Shown here one piece after another: positions 39,957 through 51,800 of a stretch of 64,000 nt of DNA. The DNA comes from Dromiciops gliroides. Its lineage: Eukaryota > Chordata > Mammalia > Microbiotheria > Microbiotheriidae. Numbering within the stretch: the stretch's first letter is position 1; the number at the start of each line of letters is the position of its first letter. The translations under genes were made by a program, and so were the position numbers. Location: the NCBI RefSeq assembly GCF_019393635.1, contig NC_057863.1, positions 644,780,660-644,844,659 on the forward strand, written 5' to 3'. The notes under the pieces were generated by a model, which saw only the letters and a program-made list of their open reading frames with translations, had not been told where the DNA came from and made no database searches.

Positions 39957-41150
39957 TCAGCAATGGACCTGGAGGTTTTGCATAAGCTTCCAAAGGCGAA
40001 TGGTCTCCTGGGGGTCCCGGGGCTGAAGCAGCACGGCGCGCTGGTGGGTGCAGGGATTGTCCTGTTTGCCTCGGGTTGGCCAGTTGGTGAGGAAGCCGGG
40101 GTGGTTCTGGGGGGCCAGGCCCAAGGCTTGGAAGCAGAGGCCCGAGTAGACGTCGTCAATGGGGAAGGGCACCACCCTGTCGGCTGCCCGCAGCAACCAT
40201 GGGGCCAGCTGTCCGGCAAACACGTAGCCGCCCCCACTGGCATAGGCCGGGTAGGGGCCCGCATAGAAGGACTCAGGCACGTAGTAGGGCCCCTTGGGGG
40301 TCCGGATGGGGGAAGCCTGGTCAAAGACATGGCCCAAGTAGAGGCCCCGGGCCATGGCCGGGGGCAGCCCCCGAAGCAACTTCAGCAGGGCTTTGATGTT
40401 GACGAAGCTATCGTCCTCTGCCCGGAGGACGAAGGTCACCTGGGGGCAGTGGTGGGCCAGCCACCGCAGGAACAGCACATCCTTGAGGCTCCGGTTGAAG
40501 GGCACATCCAGGAAATCCCAGAGCAGGAGGTCCCGGTACCGCCGACTCTCCCACTCCACCAGGGGCCCCAAGTCTGGGCCCGGCTCTCCCTGAGGGGAGC
40601 CCAGGAGGAAAAGGAGGCGGACTCCATCCTCAGGCCCGCCCCACGTCTCCCGAATGGCCTGGCGCTCCCCAAATCTGCCTGCAGACGACTTCACGGCCAG
40701 CAGCAGGTAGGGAGCATCCCCATCGATGCAGCTGGGGACCACGGACCCCAACACCCACCACGGGTAATCCCGGCAGGCGGCTGAGAGGAGGAAGCGCTGG
40801 TGAGCCTCCGGGTAGAAGGTGAAGTCAGGGATCTTGGCCGCCGCGGCCTTCCCCCAAGCCTGGCAGTCCCCTGTGGTTGAGCCACCTGCCCCGGGCAGGG
40901 CCTGGAACAGCTGCTGTTGCTGGTTCCAGTAGGCAGTGGCCAGGGCTCCTGTCTGGCCAAGGCGCCCAGAAAGGTTGGCGGGAAGGGATGGCTCGAATGT
41001 GAAGGCACTGGGGTTGCTTAGGGTCTCCGATTCCTGCCCCTCTGGGTGTCTCTTGGGCCGAAGTGGCTCCGAGCTCCACTCGATGTAAACCTTGAGGGCC
41101 AGCAGGGTGAGGAGAGCCAAGAGACAGAGCACACACTTGGAGCAGCGCAT
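39957..41150 (-). CDS. B3GNT8: B3GNT8, beta-1,3-N-acetylglucosaminyltransferase 8
   Basis: Golgi type II membrane glycosyltransferase (family GT31) that starts or extends poly-N-acetyllactosamine on tetra-antennary N-glycans and can act with B3GNT2. A single coding exon gives 397 residues, equal to human. A short cytosolic MRCSKC precedes the membrane anchor (residues about 7-21, VLCLLALLTLLALKVY) and stem. The catalytic domain shows PYLLLAVKSSAGRFGERQAI-RETWG, LLLWDFLDVPFNRSLKD, the metal-binding LRAEDDSF (DxD-type), YYVPESFYAG and PYPAYASGGGYVFAG. The acceptor-region motif EDVYxGLC reads DDVYSGLCFQALGL. The 5' noncoding exon is probably between 41.2 and 41.6 kb (not placed). Long frames on the opposite strand are shadows. 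Confidence 0.97.
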   Translation of the reverse strand: MRCSKCVLCLLALLTLLALKVYIEWSSEPLRPKRHPEGQESETLSNPSAFTFEPSLPANLSGRLGQTGALATAYWNQQQQLFQALPGAGGSTTGDCQAWGKAAAAKIPDFTFYPEAHQRFLLSAACRDYPWWVLGSVVPSCIDGDAPYLLLAVKSSAGRFGERQAIRETWGGPEDGVRLLFLLGSPQGEPGPDLGPLVEWESRRYRDLLLWDFLDVPFNRSLKDVLFLRWLAHHCPQVTFVLRAEDDSFVNIKALLKLLRGLPPAMARGLYLGHVFDQASPIRTPKGPYYVPESFYAGPYPAYASGGGYVFAGQLAPWLLRAADRVVPFPIDDVYSGLCFQALGLAPQNHPGFLTNWPTRGKQDNPCTHQRAVLLQPRDPQETIRLWKLMQNLQVHC

Positions 41151-41639
41151 GGCAGGGGGCCCCCGGGGCTACGGGGGGGGGGTCCCCAGGAGCTGGAAAG
41201 GAAACAGAGGCCCCCTCAGCTAGGACATTCTCCAGCCAGGGAGGCCCAGGGGCCCCTGAATCCAGCTCCAGCCCGGGAAGGCAGGGGCCCGGGGCTCTCT
41301 CCCTCACCTGCAGGACTCAGGGGCCCCCAGTTCCCAGCCCCTCCTCCAGCAGGACCCTGGAGCCCCGGTGGCTGGGGCTTCCCTGCCTTTCTCAAGCTCA
41401 GGTTCTCTCCTTCCCTCCTCCCAGACCCTGGGCTTGGGGACCCAAGCATCCAGGTCCCCTGGCACTCACTTCTGGGCCAGGGCCGGGGCCAGGCCCGCCA
41501 GCCTTGGTCAAGTCAGGCTCCTCCGGCAGCTGCCTCCCTCCCAGACTGAGTCAGTCTGGAGGGGAGGGGAGCGGGGAGCCCCCAGGGGCCAGGGAGCGGC
41601 AGGGGCGGGGCTGGGGAGGAGACCTAGAGATACTGACTG

Positions 41640-41800
41640 AGAGGCGAGAGGAGAGAGGGCGTGTTCGGGCTGGTTCTCTGGCCTGAGAGGAGAGAAGAGA
41701 CTAGAGATAGAGACAGAGAAATGGGGAAAGTAGGGAGAGATGGGGCGGGGGCGGGGGGGGGGGGGCTGGAAAGGGTCAAAAGGGAGAGAGTCACAGAGAC
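41640..41800. repeat. purine-rich low-complexity DNA upstream of B3GNT8
   Basis: The run is (GA)-rich, then gggggcgggggggggggg at about 41745-41765. No gene is visible from 41151 to 43040. 42655-42740 has a MIR-like scrap with ctcatctgtaaaatggagcc. Confidence 0.6.
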
Positions 41801-43040
41801 ATGGACACCGGGAGGTTGGAGGAGAGTGCCAGGGAAGGGGTGATATGGCTCCGGGGAACCCGGGGCCTGATGGGGTGAGTCAAAAGAGGGAGATCTGGTC
41901 AGTGGTGAGGGAGGCAGCAATGATAAGGGCAGGAGACGGGGCAGAGAAGGAACAGAGTCCAACCTCTCCCTCCCATTTCCTTGGGGGTAGGGGGAATAGG
42001 CTTTCTTCCTCCCTCCCCCCCCCCATCAGGTTCCCATCCCCCCCCCCCAGGTAGCCCCATCAGATACCTGGACACTTGACTGGGCCTGGGCGGGTTTCCA
42101 CCCACCTCTCCACACCCCACACCTAACTCTCTCCCTGCCGTGACTAACAAATTTCCAGCCCCCTTGGGAAAGACTGTGTTTGCATCAGAGAATGGCCACT
42201 GGGGCCTCTACGGTGTATGTGCCCTGGCTTATCTCTCAACTGTCAACAACCACTTCCTCACTGCCCCCTGGGTAAGAGAAAGAGGAAGGAATCTCTCAGA
42301 GGAATAGGGGGGATGCCGGGCTTCTGCCCCCCCACCCCCACACAATACTAGTGCCTCCCGGACTCAGGGAGTATGCAGGTGCCTCATCTCCCCTGGCCGG
42401 GATCTACCCAACCACCACTGCCCTGCCCTGTGGGACCCTGGGGAAGGCCCCCTCCACTGGTGTGCTGTATCCAACATCCTTTTTTTTTCACATTTTGAGT
42501 TCCCAATTCTCCCCCTCCCTGGGAAAAGGCAAGCAGTATAGTAATCCTGTCTTCTTGTCTGAGTGGGAAGGACCAGGCTGTGACAAGAGTCGGGGAGCAA
42601 AGGCTTCTGCTGGTTCTGGGGTTCCCTAACCCCAACCCTATCTGCTACCATCTACAAGCTTTGACCCTAAGTCACTTCAGCTCTGCTTTTCACTTTGCTC
42701 ATCTGTAAAATGGAGCCGATGACGGCACCTCCCCTGCCCCCGCCCTGGTTGACGGAGCTTAGGGCTCTAGGCCCGGACTTTCTAAGCTTGTTCCACTCGA
42801 AACCGCTCTTCACCCAAGACATTTTTACACAACCCCAGGTATATAGGTATACAAAAAAAGGTATACATAACCTTTTATTGCTGCCAAATTCTTTGCAACC
42901 CCCACATCAGGGGGTCTTGACCCACAGATTAAGAAGCTTTGCTTTAGAGAGCTGGCCAGCTACCACGACTACCACCATCATTACCCCCTAACGGCCTACC
43001 CTCCCCACCCAGGAGGGCCTAAGACTAGTTTCCAACAATG

Positions 43041-43046
43041 TTTATT
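43041..43046 (-). terminator. DMAC2 poly(A) signal
   Basis: AATAAA on the minus strand (tttatt on plus), 595 nt past the DMAC2 stop. It fits a short 3' UTR. Confidence 0.55.
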
Positions 43047-43640
43047 ATCTGTGTGTGGAGGCAGCCGGGGAGGGACTGAGCCCCAGCCCCCCTCCCTCCC
43101 TCAGACTAATGAAGCCCATGGGGAGAGGAGGGAAACTCAGCCCAGAATTAATGGACTCAGATCTGCACTCAGACACCACATCCCAGGGGAGGCTGGGAGG
43201 AAGGAGGGATGGGCCCTCAGCATCTCCTGCACTGCCATCACCCTGGTTTCTGAGGCAGCCACCCAAGGGGCCCCCCTTTGGCTCACCCCCTTGACTCATG
43301 TTCCTCCTGTCCCACCCATACTCCCATTACCAGCCCCCCTACCCCAGGACTGGGGTGGTGGGGGGGATTCTGGGGACAACTGCATGAGTGTGGCTAACAA
43401 GGGCCTCTCCACCACCCATGTATTGGGATCGCAGACAAGCTAAGAGAACAGGGTGGGGCTGTTAGTGGGGAAGCAGGACAACCATGACAACCATCCCCCA
43501 TGGGGTGTCCCACCCCACCTTTGCCCTGGAAGTAGAAGGGAGAAGGGGTAGCCACAGAAGCCTGAGGCCAGCGATGTCTCTTGGGGTGCCTGGGGAAGTG
43601 ATGAGGAAGCTGGGGGCAGGGAGAGGGGCTCCCAGAGCGT

Positions 43641-46504
43641 CTAAGGTGGCACAGGGGCTGCGGGGGTGGCTGCTGCCACACCTGCTGCAGCCTTCTCTTC
43701 CTCAGAGAGGGGCTCCAGCCCCTCAGCGTAGTCCTCCCCGAGCACCTCACAGTCGGGCAGCATTTCCTCCACCAGAATCCGGGTTAGGCCTTTATTGGAC
43801 ACAGCTGGAAGGTTAGAGATGTCCAGACGCCGGAGGTTCCTGGAGTAGCAGTTTGGAGCAGGAGAAGGGGCAGATGTGGGGGGGACTCAGGAAACCCAAC
43901 CTGATGCCCACATCATTTCATCCCTTGCTGCCCAGGCCTCGGGCACCCTGGGGAAGCTTGCTCTGAATAGGGAGGTAGGACAGGGCCCCAAGCAAGAGAT
44001 GCAGGGGGGAGAGGTCAGGAGGTGAGGAGGACACAGCTCCTTGGGGAGGGCCCACATCTCTTACCAGAGGTGATGGAGGCAGGCGAGGCCTCGCTCGGTG
44101 ACCCGGGGACAGCCAGCCAGCGAGAGCTCTTGCAGGCAGTCCCCCAGAGAGTGCAAGCGGCTCAAGCACCAGTCGTCCACATTAGGGCAGCCACACAGCT
44201 TCAGGGATCGCAGCCGGGGCAGGAACACTGGCCAGAGGGGAGAGACAAGGTGACTGCCAGGCTCCAGCCTCCTGCCCACTTCTGCCTCCAACACCAACCT
44301 GGCCAGCTCCCTCACCCAGGTTCTCCAGCCCATAGTAGTTGATGACACAGCCGCTGGCGTCCACCTCCTCCAGGGGCAGTCTCTGGAAGTGAGAACAGTT
44401 CCGAAGGAATTGGTTCTTGTCTCGGGGGAGGATCCACTCCTGGTCCTGGAACCTGAGGGCCGAGGGAGGGAAGTTAGTGCGGTGACTCTGTGCTCCCCAC
44501 AAATCCCAATTTGGGCATATCCCATCCCTGCTTCTACAGCATCACCCCACCCCCAAGTCTCTCCAAACCCTTCTTCCTAGATCCCAAGTCATTCAAGGCC
44601 TCCCAAGATCCCACTGCCTGAGGCCTACCTTAAGTGAGAGAATATCTGTAAAGCACTTAGCCTGGCACACAACAAGCGCATAGAAATGCTTATTTCCTTC
44701 AAACCCAAGTCTCCCCGATCCCCCCCCCCCATTACCCAGAGGAAGCCTGTCAAGTTCCCTAGATATCCCGAATCTCTCCAAATCTCCTGGGGAACCCTTC
44801 CCTTCAAAAGGCTTGAGCTTCCTTACCTGACAGCTCCGCCTTGGGTCAGGACAAAGTGAGCGGCTGCCACGTTGGGGCCATGGTGTTTCAGTGTATGGCT
44901 GAAGACCCTGGGTTGAAGGGGAGGGGTGCTCATTCAGAGTGGGGAAGGGATGGCTGGGGAATGGGGAATTCTCCCCCCACCCCCACCCCCGCACATAAAC
45001 ACTCTTGTACTTGGGTCAAATTTGGCAACAAGATTGCCCGAGTGGGTGCTAGGGGGAGGAGGCCTCTAGGAAGGGCAGCACCCCAAGGATGGGACCCTTG
45101 AGGGAGTAGCCCGGGGGCAGTTGGGCTACAGGATAGTGTGGGCCACCCTTGGAGGCACGAGGACAATTATCTATCAGTAAAGCAAAACAGCCTCAGCTTC
45201 CCCCTCTGTACAAGAAGGGGGTTGGACTCCGGGGCCCCCAAAAGTCCTTCCAGTTCTTAGTTTTCTTTCTGGTTCTAAGCTCGAGTGACTCGCTTCCTAA
45301 GTGTGGCCCTGCCGGCCTCGCCACCCCTCAAAGACTTTCACCAAGGGCTCACTTGTTTTTCCTATATAGGTTCCAACTCCAGAACTGGAAAATCCACTCT
45401 CGAAACTGCTCCATGTCGTAGAATCGAGAGGCCATCCAGGCCATCAGGCCCTGCTGGGGGGCACGGCTGGGATTCGCCTTCAGGTCATATTTGGGGTTAG
45501 GGCCTTGGCCAAGATGACTCTGGCTGCTCAGGGTCCTGGGGGTCCCTCCTCCCCTCCACGCTTGGTATCCTGCTCTAAGAAGCTAGAGACAGAGAGGAGG
45601 GAGGAGAGAGAGGTCTGGTGACAGGCACCCTGGGGAAGCCGAGGCTCATCACCCCCTAAATTCCCTAGGGGACCCCAGACTCTCCAATTTTTCTTGAACC
45701 ACTTAAATTCCCAAATTCTACATGTGAATTCACAATTATCTCTTAAATTTCAAAATGATTCCCAGACCCCACATTTTCGACACCCCAACTTTCCCCTGAA
45801 TCTTCCCCAAAGCAGAAATGTACCCCCGAATCCCACCCATTTCTGATGCCCACCCCCTGCTCCCCGCCCCGCCCCTTTTTCAGTGAGGCTCCGCCCCCGG
45901 GCGTATCCCGCTTTGTATCTTCTAGATGCATCCTCTGGGTCCTGCTGCTCCTCCCCCAAAAGGCTCCGCCCCCAGGGCAGCCCTCTGCTCGCTAGCTCCG
46001 CCTCTTTGTTTGCCCGTCCTGGAGGCTCCTCCCCGGCTTTGCCCTCCCCCACTTCCTCTAAGCCCCGCCTCTTAGGTGGAGAAACTCTACCCCACGTGCT
46101 CTCATTGGGTCTTCATCTCTCCCCGTCCCCCGCATTGGCTTGACAACTCGCCCGCCCCTGTTTCTTTCTGCACATCGGCACACTTAAATTTCCATTGGCT
46201 GCTTGGCCCGCTCCCCTTATACTCTCATTGGTCTTTCAACTTGCTCTTTCTTATTCTTATTGGCTATCCCACCCAGTACCTCTGACCATTGTCCTACTCC
46301 AAAGTCCGACCTTCGGTGTCCCCCATTGGTCTGGGGCTCGACCCCCCCCCCCACTCAAACGGAGGCTCATGGACTCTCTGAGATCCAGTGTCCCATTGTA
46401 GGTATTTGCGGGAAGAGCTTATGAAGAACACGATCCCAGGAGTCGCTTCCCTTCGGGAGAAACTCTTAATCAATCTCGAAACCTACCGCCCTGGGCGCCG
46501 CCAT
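43641..46504 (-). CDS. DMAC2: DMAC2 (ATP5SL), distal membrane-arm assembly component 2
   Basis: Mitochondrial leucine-rich-repeat protein needed to assemble the distal membrane arm of respiratory complex I. Six coding exons: 46504-46487 (18 nt), 45582-45353, 44898-44827, 44452-44316, 44227-44065 and 43839-43641. They total 819 nt and 272 residues (human 257). The tiny first exon encodes MAAPRA. Conserved blocks are [34 protein letters not shown], the repeats [40 protein letters not shown] and [18 protein letters not shown], then [11 protein letters not shown]. The C-terminal tail is Ala/Pro-rich. The start codon sits in a YY1-like aagatggcggc. The gene is head to head with ERICH4. Human exon 2 is shorter in its N-terminal part, which accounts for the added length. 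Confidence 0.96.
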
Positions 46505-46987
46505 CTTGGTTCCTTCCTCTGACCAAAGTCAGCCGGCCTCTCCTTCGCAACTGCTCAGTCATTGGCTCTTCCTTCTTGAAGTCCCGCCCTCTGACATTTA
46601 TTGGATCCTCCCTCCCCAATGTCAGCCCTTGCGATCGTACTCTACCTCCTCTCTTGAGGCCCCGCCTCTAGGTAATAGACAAGCAACCTCTTCCACCCCC
46701 CCCTTGAAGCCCCACCTTTGGGTCATTCATTGGTTCCTTCCCTTCTTAAAGGCGCCAGTGCCTCCTAATTCAGCATCTTTCGGGAGTCCGGTGCTCTCTT
46801 CCCTCCAGCCCCCCCCAAAAGTCCATCCTAGAGTCTGCCCTCCATCCCTCCTGCTGCTGGGGGCAGCCGCAACCACGGCCCCTCGGGTGCCCCACAGCAG
46901 CAGGAGGGATTCTGGGTAGGTAGGCAACAGGAATCTGGGCAGTGCGGACTTTGGCCCTGAGTGATCTAGTGACCCCGATAGCACAGG
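45870..46987. promoter_or_regulatory. DMAC2-ERICH4 promoter region with CCAAT-box array
   Basis: This spans DMAC2 intron 1 and the 483 nt between the divergent start codons. At least nine attgg words (CCAAT on the DMAC2 sense strand) lie at 46104, 46134, 46194, 46227, 46259, 46325, 46561, 46600 and 46729. Many sit near ccgcc GC boxes, and degenerate units of the type cattggctcttccttcttga recur. A hairpin with 15-nt arms lies at 46845-46909. Confidence 0.6.
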
Positions 46988-48376
46988 ATGGAGGCCTGGG
47001 GGCGGCTGACCAGGGCTGGGTTAGCCCCGCTGGGGCTGGGTCCTCCTCCTCGCGCCCTGAGAGACCCCAGCGGGGCCTGGACTTCTCCAGGAGCTGGACC
47101 CGGGGGCCCCCGTGCTGAGGATGGCGTGGTCTGGTTGTGGGAGCAACTGGTGAGAGAGAGATGGGGTGGAAGAGAGAGAGAGAGACCTGGGGAGAGATAA
47201 AGATGGGGGTGGAGCGAGAGAGATGGGGGGAGACAGATGTGAGGAGAGAGACAGAGAAAGGAAGGCAGAGAAAAAGATGGAGGGAGAGAAACAGAGAAGG
47301 ATAGGGAAAGAAATAGATTCGGGGAGATAGAGTCAGAGATGGGAGGGAAGAGAGAGAAACAGAAAGATGCAAGGAGAGAGAGAAAGGGAGGCAGAGACAG
47401 AGATGGGGAGGAAAGAGAAAGGGGGGGGGGGGAGACAGGCACACAGAGACACCAAAACAAAGACAGATAGAAATAGAGACAAACATAAAGAGAGACATCA
47501 AAGTACAGAGATGATGAAGATAACTACACAGATGGATACAGGCATATAGACACAGAATCACGGAGACAGAGAGAGAGAGAGGTGAATAGACAGAGACTCA
47601 AGGATACTGGGTTGGTGAGAGAGGGATAGGAGTTAGACCAGCAGAGGGAGACTGACCAAGGGCAAGGGAGGGAGGACCCAAGCAAACCCATCACACATCT
47701 GTCACAGGGACGCAGCTCTGGGGACCCAGATACAGACCAAGGGAGAGAGGCAGACACTGGGACAGTCTGGGACAACCAGAGTAGATATGGAGAAAGGAAA
47801 AGGCAAAGGGGAGGGGGAGGGGCGAGGTGATGAGATGGAGGAAGGAGGAAAGGAGGTGCCTTGCCCCAGGCCTGGGGATTGTCTCTCACACTAACACCCC
47901 CCTCCCAATCTTTCTGCCTTGGATTGTCTTTAAGAGATTGTGTGGACTAATAAAAACAGGGCTAGGAACAGAGAGACAGTTGTAGAGAGAGGAAAGAGAT
48001 ACCCAGAAATGCAGGAGGAGACAGAGCCAGTAAGAGATGTGTGCTCCAGTGAGAAGGGGTCTGGGGGAGCGGGTCCCTAAGGCAGGAAGGCAAGGGCGGG
48101 GCAGGTTATACCTGCCCCAGTAAACAACTGCTAGGGGAGGGCAGGGGTTGCCCTAGGAAGAGTGGCTGGCTCCCCCTTCCCCTCACTAGCGTTCTCCCTC
48201 CCCAACAGTGGAGCCTGCGGAGGATGGACGTACAGCTGTTTGACCAGCTGTGCACCCTGGGTCTAGAGATGCAGGCGCTTCGAGAAGAGACAGAGGTCGA
48301 CTTGGATGAGGAAGGAGGGGGGCCAGGGGCCCCTCCATCAGGTTGGCTCATCCCAGACTTTGAAATCACAATTTGA
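46988..48376 (+). CDS. ERICH4: ERICH4, glutamate-rich protein 4 homologue
   Basis: Small protein of unknown function. Two coding exons, 46988-47149 (162 nt) and 48209-48376 (168 nt), join in phase 0 and give 109 residues. The match to human is clear: MEAWGRLTRAGLAPLGLGPP at the start, VVWLWEQL at the junction, LRRMDVQLFDQLCTLGLEM with ALREE, and PDFEITI at the end (human PDFEMMI). The human Glu-rich tract between ALREE and the tail is reduced here to EEGGG, so the product is about 20 residues shorter. The acceptor (ccctccccaacag) and donor (ctg/gtgaga) are good. An AATAAA follows at 48633. The intron is full of (GAGA)n. Confidence 0.92.
47150..47640 (+). repeat. (GA)-rich repeat in ERICH4 intron
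   Basis: Degenerate gagagagatggggg-like purine tract of nearly 500 nt. Its reading frames are not genes. Confidence 0.85.
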
Positions 48377-48632
48377 GCAGCGGGGAGCCCCGGGAAAGGC
48401 CCTCCCTGGACCCTACTCAGAGCCCCAAACCCAATGAGATACAAGATGAAAGCAAGGCTGTTGAGTCCTGGCCCTGTAGGGGACAGAGATGCTGCTGTTT
48501 GCAGAGGAGGGAATGGCACAATCAATACGGATGATGATGGCGGCACGGGCATTTTCTGGGGGGAAACAGACTTTTGGGGGTTTCGATGTTTGCAGGTGAG
48601 GCATAAGTGCTCGGTGATTATATGCAGATGTT

Positions 48633-48638
48633 AATAAA
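48633..48638 (+). terminator. ERICH4 poly(A) signal
   Basis: AATAAA 257 nt after the ERICH4 stop. It lies 189 nt from the 3' end of the convergent PRSS16-like coding sequence. Confidence 0.7.
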
Positions 48639-48826
48639 TGAGATCCAAATGTTCAAAGATTCCATCCGTGGAGATGGAGCTTCAAGAGATTTTATACATC
48701 TCTTAGTCTGACCCCCCTCCTTTTACAGACAAGGGAACTGAGTCTTAAGTAGAGTAACGTGACCTTGGTCAGGGGTGTTCTGAAGGCTCGCTGATCATCA
48801 GGTGGTTTGGGCATTCCTGCCGAAGC

Positions 48827-51800
48827 TCAAGGACTGCCCAGATCTTGTTTTGCCTCCTGGAGCCAGACCTTAAGTTGCTGGGCAATCTTCTATTGAGGAG
48901 GAAGGAAAAAGTTAGAATTGAATCCCCAACTGCCACCACCACCACCGCCATTATTTCCCTTCTGATTTAGAGGTAGGAAAGGCATGGCCTTGAAAATAGA
49001 TTTGCCCGCCCCAAATCAGTCCCTGCTAACCTGGCGCCCTAGGTGTAGGCTGGGTGGGTCTGAGGGCCGGGGTGTAGCCATGTCTGAACAGTGAGACGTG
49101 CCCCTCAGGAGCATGGCTGGCTCTGAGGGTCCAAGGGCCTGGAGCACACTCAGCACGTGCCAAGGATCAATATCACCTAGGAACAGGTAGAAGAAAGGAG
49201 GTACTGAGAGAGGGGACAAGTAAGGGTGACTCAGAGGAATGGTCACCGGATGCTCCAGTCCACCCCTTACCATTGACAAAGAACACACGGGTAGCCCCTG
49301 GCCTCAGACCACCATAGTAGGTGTTGGTCCGGCTCACAGCTTTGGCCACGGAGGCCGGCGAGAGCCCAAACACCTGGTCACACAGCTGAAGCTGGGCTGA
49401 CAGCCTCTTGTGCCTGGAGAAGGGGCAGCTGGGGTCCTTGCAGGTGATATCTGACAGGGCAGAGGAAGGAGAATATGGGGAAGGATTCCCAGGGCCACCC
49501 AGCAAATATTCACGGGTGGAAGACCACTTGTGGGAGATTCTTACGCTGTCCAATTGGGAAACTCTGTGATTCTGCGAGGGATGCGTGCACAGAGCGGTAC
49601 TGTCTATGGACCCCAAGCACAGATATGGGTGGCATGAGTTCCCTGACTCCAGAAAGGAGGGTCCTCATTACACGTGTGTGGGCAGAATGTCAGGGTCAAT
49701 GAGATGTTGTGCCTTGTCTGGGCTCTTGGGCTTTTCAGAGCCGATGGAGAGAGGGTCACTCACAATATCCAAACTCTGTACACGTTTGATAGAACCACTG
49801 CCTGTAGCCTAGGCCCACATCCGGTGGATTGGTGTCCTTCAGTTCAGCCACAGCAGCTGCCTTGGAGCTGGGCAGGCATGGGAGGCCCAGAGTCTGCAGC
49901 ACAAGCTTTGGGAAAGGACGCCTGAGTGTCAGGGAGGAAGCTGGGTCCTCAGACATTCAGCAGCCCCCATGCTAGGGCTGGACCCTTACCCGGATGGCAT
50001 CCTGCAGTCCTGAAAGGGGCCCTCTGCTCTGGTTGGCCAGGATGAGGTGGCAGAGACCTCTCACGTCCAGGGGAACTCCAACCTGCTGGTCATACTGCAC
50101 AGCTGCCCCAACCAGTCCTTCCAACTGCTCCAGGAGCTCAGCCTGGTCCTCAGGGGCCTCGAGGGGCCCACATGCCCTCATCTCTGATTGCAGCACAGCC
50201 TTGCCCTCAGATAGGCCAGCATCTAGCTCAGAGAAGGCCTGGGCCACAGCCCCCAGGCACTACAAAGATAGAAGTCGGTCAGAATTCCTTCCTCCCTCAA
50301 CTGTGCCCAAAGAACAGGGCTTGTCTGTAGCTATGGAAACCTGGGTTGTCTCTGCCCTCCTCCTTCCTGTCCCCCATTATCAGGAACCAGGCACCAGAGT
50401 AAGGAGCTGGAAAGGACCTCGGAGGCTCTTGTCATCCCCTCCCCCCAGCTCTACAGAAGAGGAAACTGAGGCCCAGGAAGTGAAATACTTTGGTCAAGGC
50501 CACACGGGTTATAAAAGTGTTTGACCAGCCACTTTCTGCATGAGAAAGTAGAGACCCAGAGAAGAGAAATTCTCAAGGTCATCCAGGAACAGACTAGAAC
50601 TTGCACTTCGGCAGTGTTTATGGAAATAGATGGCTCACTTTCCATGCGGGACACTCCCTAGGCAAACCTCCCTTCCCAGGCTACCACTCCCCAAAGTAGT
50701 TTACCCCCATTAGAATGTTAATGTTTCCCTTCAGGCAAAGATGGTCTCACTTTTGTCTTTGGGTCCCTAAGGCATCATCAGCAGGTGTTTTCAATGCATT
50801 CTTTTCCTTCCCCTGGACCACCCAGCAAGCAAATATTAAATATCTGCCCCAGCCAGTTCAGTGATAACAAAATGAAACAATTCCTCCTCCCAAGAAATTT
50901 ACATTCTAAAGGTCCCCGCCTGGGATGCCCAGATGGCCCAGGGAGAGTACCTCGGGGGAACCACCCACGGCAGGGTCAGCCAGGCTTCTGGAGACTACCT
51001 GGGGGTGGAAAGCAGGGCAGTGGCTCCTGGATCTGGCCTTCACACTGCTTCCCCAGTCCCTGCTCCCTCCACAGCTCCTCCCCAATCCCAGCCTCCGCCC
51101 CCTCTTTAGCCCCCTCCCAATCCAGCCCCACTCTCCTGATTGATTTCTCTAGTTACCTCATTGTAACTGGAGAAGTCAAGCTGGGCTTGCACAGGAGCTG
51201 AGGAGGCCACAGCTGCCCAGATGAGGTGGGGGAACTGGGAGGATAGGGGTGAAGAATGGCTCATGAGTCCATCGGATACCCCTCCTCCCCTCCCCCAGAA
51301 TGGCTAACTCACCTTCTACCCAGGTCTGTGTCATGGAGCTCAGACTTGGGCCGCCCATGGAGGTCATCGCTTGAATCTTGGATGATTTCTCCATCCTAGG
51401 CTCAGTCTCTCCCACCCCCACCCCTTCCTCCCTGCCCTCAACCACCCACCAGGGATTGGAGATAGAGGTTCCTGAACCTTTAGCCGGGCCCAGGCAGCCA
51501 GGGAGCCAGCATAGGAGCCTCCGAAGCTGATCCAGGGACTGGAGGCTGAAATGTTGTAGATTCGAGAGAGATGGATGCGGGCAGAGGCCACGTCAGCCAG
51601 GCTGAGGATGGGAGACAGAGCAAGGAGAGAGACAGACAAGGTATAGAGGCGCAGAGAGTGTGATCCAGTGGACAAACACTCGATCTGAAGTTACAAGAAA
51701 GACCTGGGTACCCATCCTGATTCTGCTGCTTGCCAGCTGTTTGTTTGACCTTGGACAAGTCAACTAACTCACTTCACTTTCCTCCTTCACAAAAGGAAGA

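Noticed and set aside
39798-40784. 328-residue plus-strand frame
   Set aside because: Antisense shadow of the B3GNT8 coding exon.
46770-47561. 263-residue frame rich in SLSLSL
   Set aside because: Antisense of the (GAGA)n tract in the ERICH4 intron.
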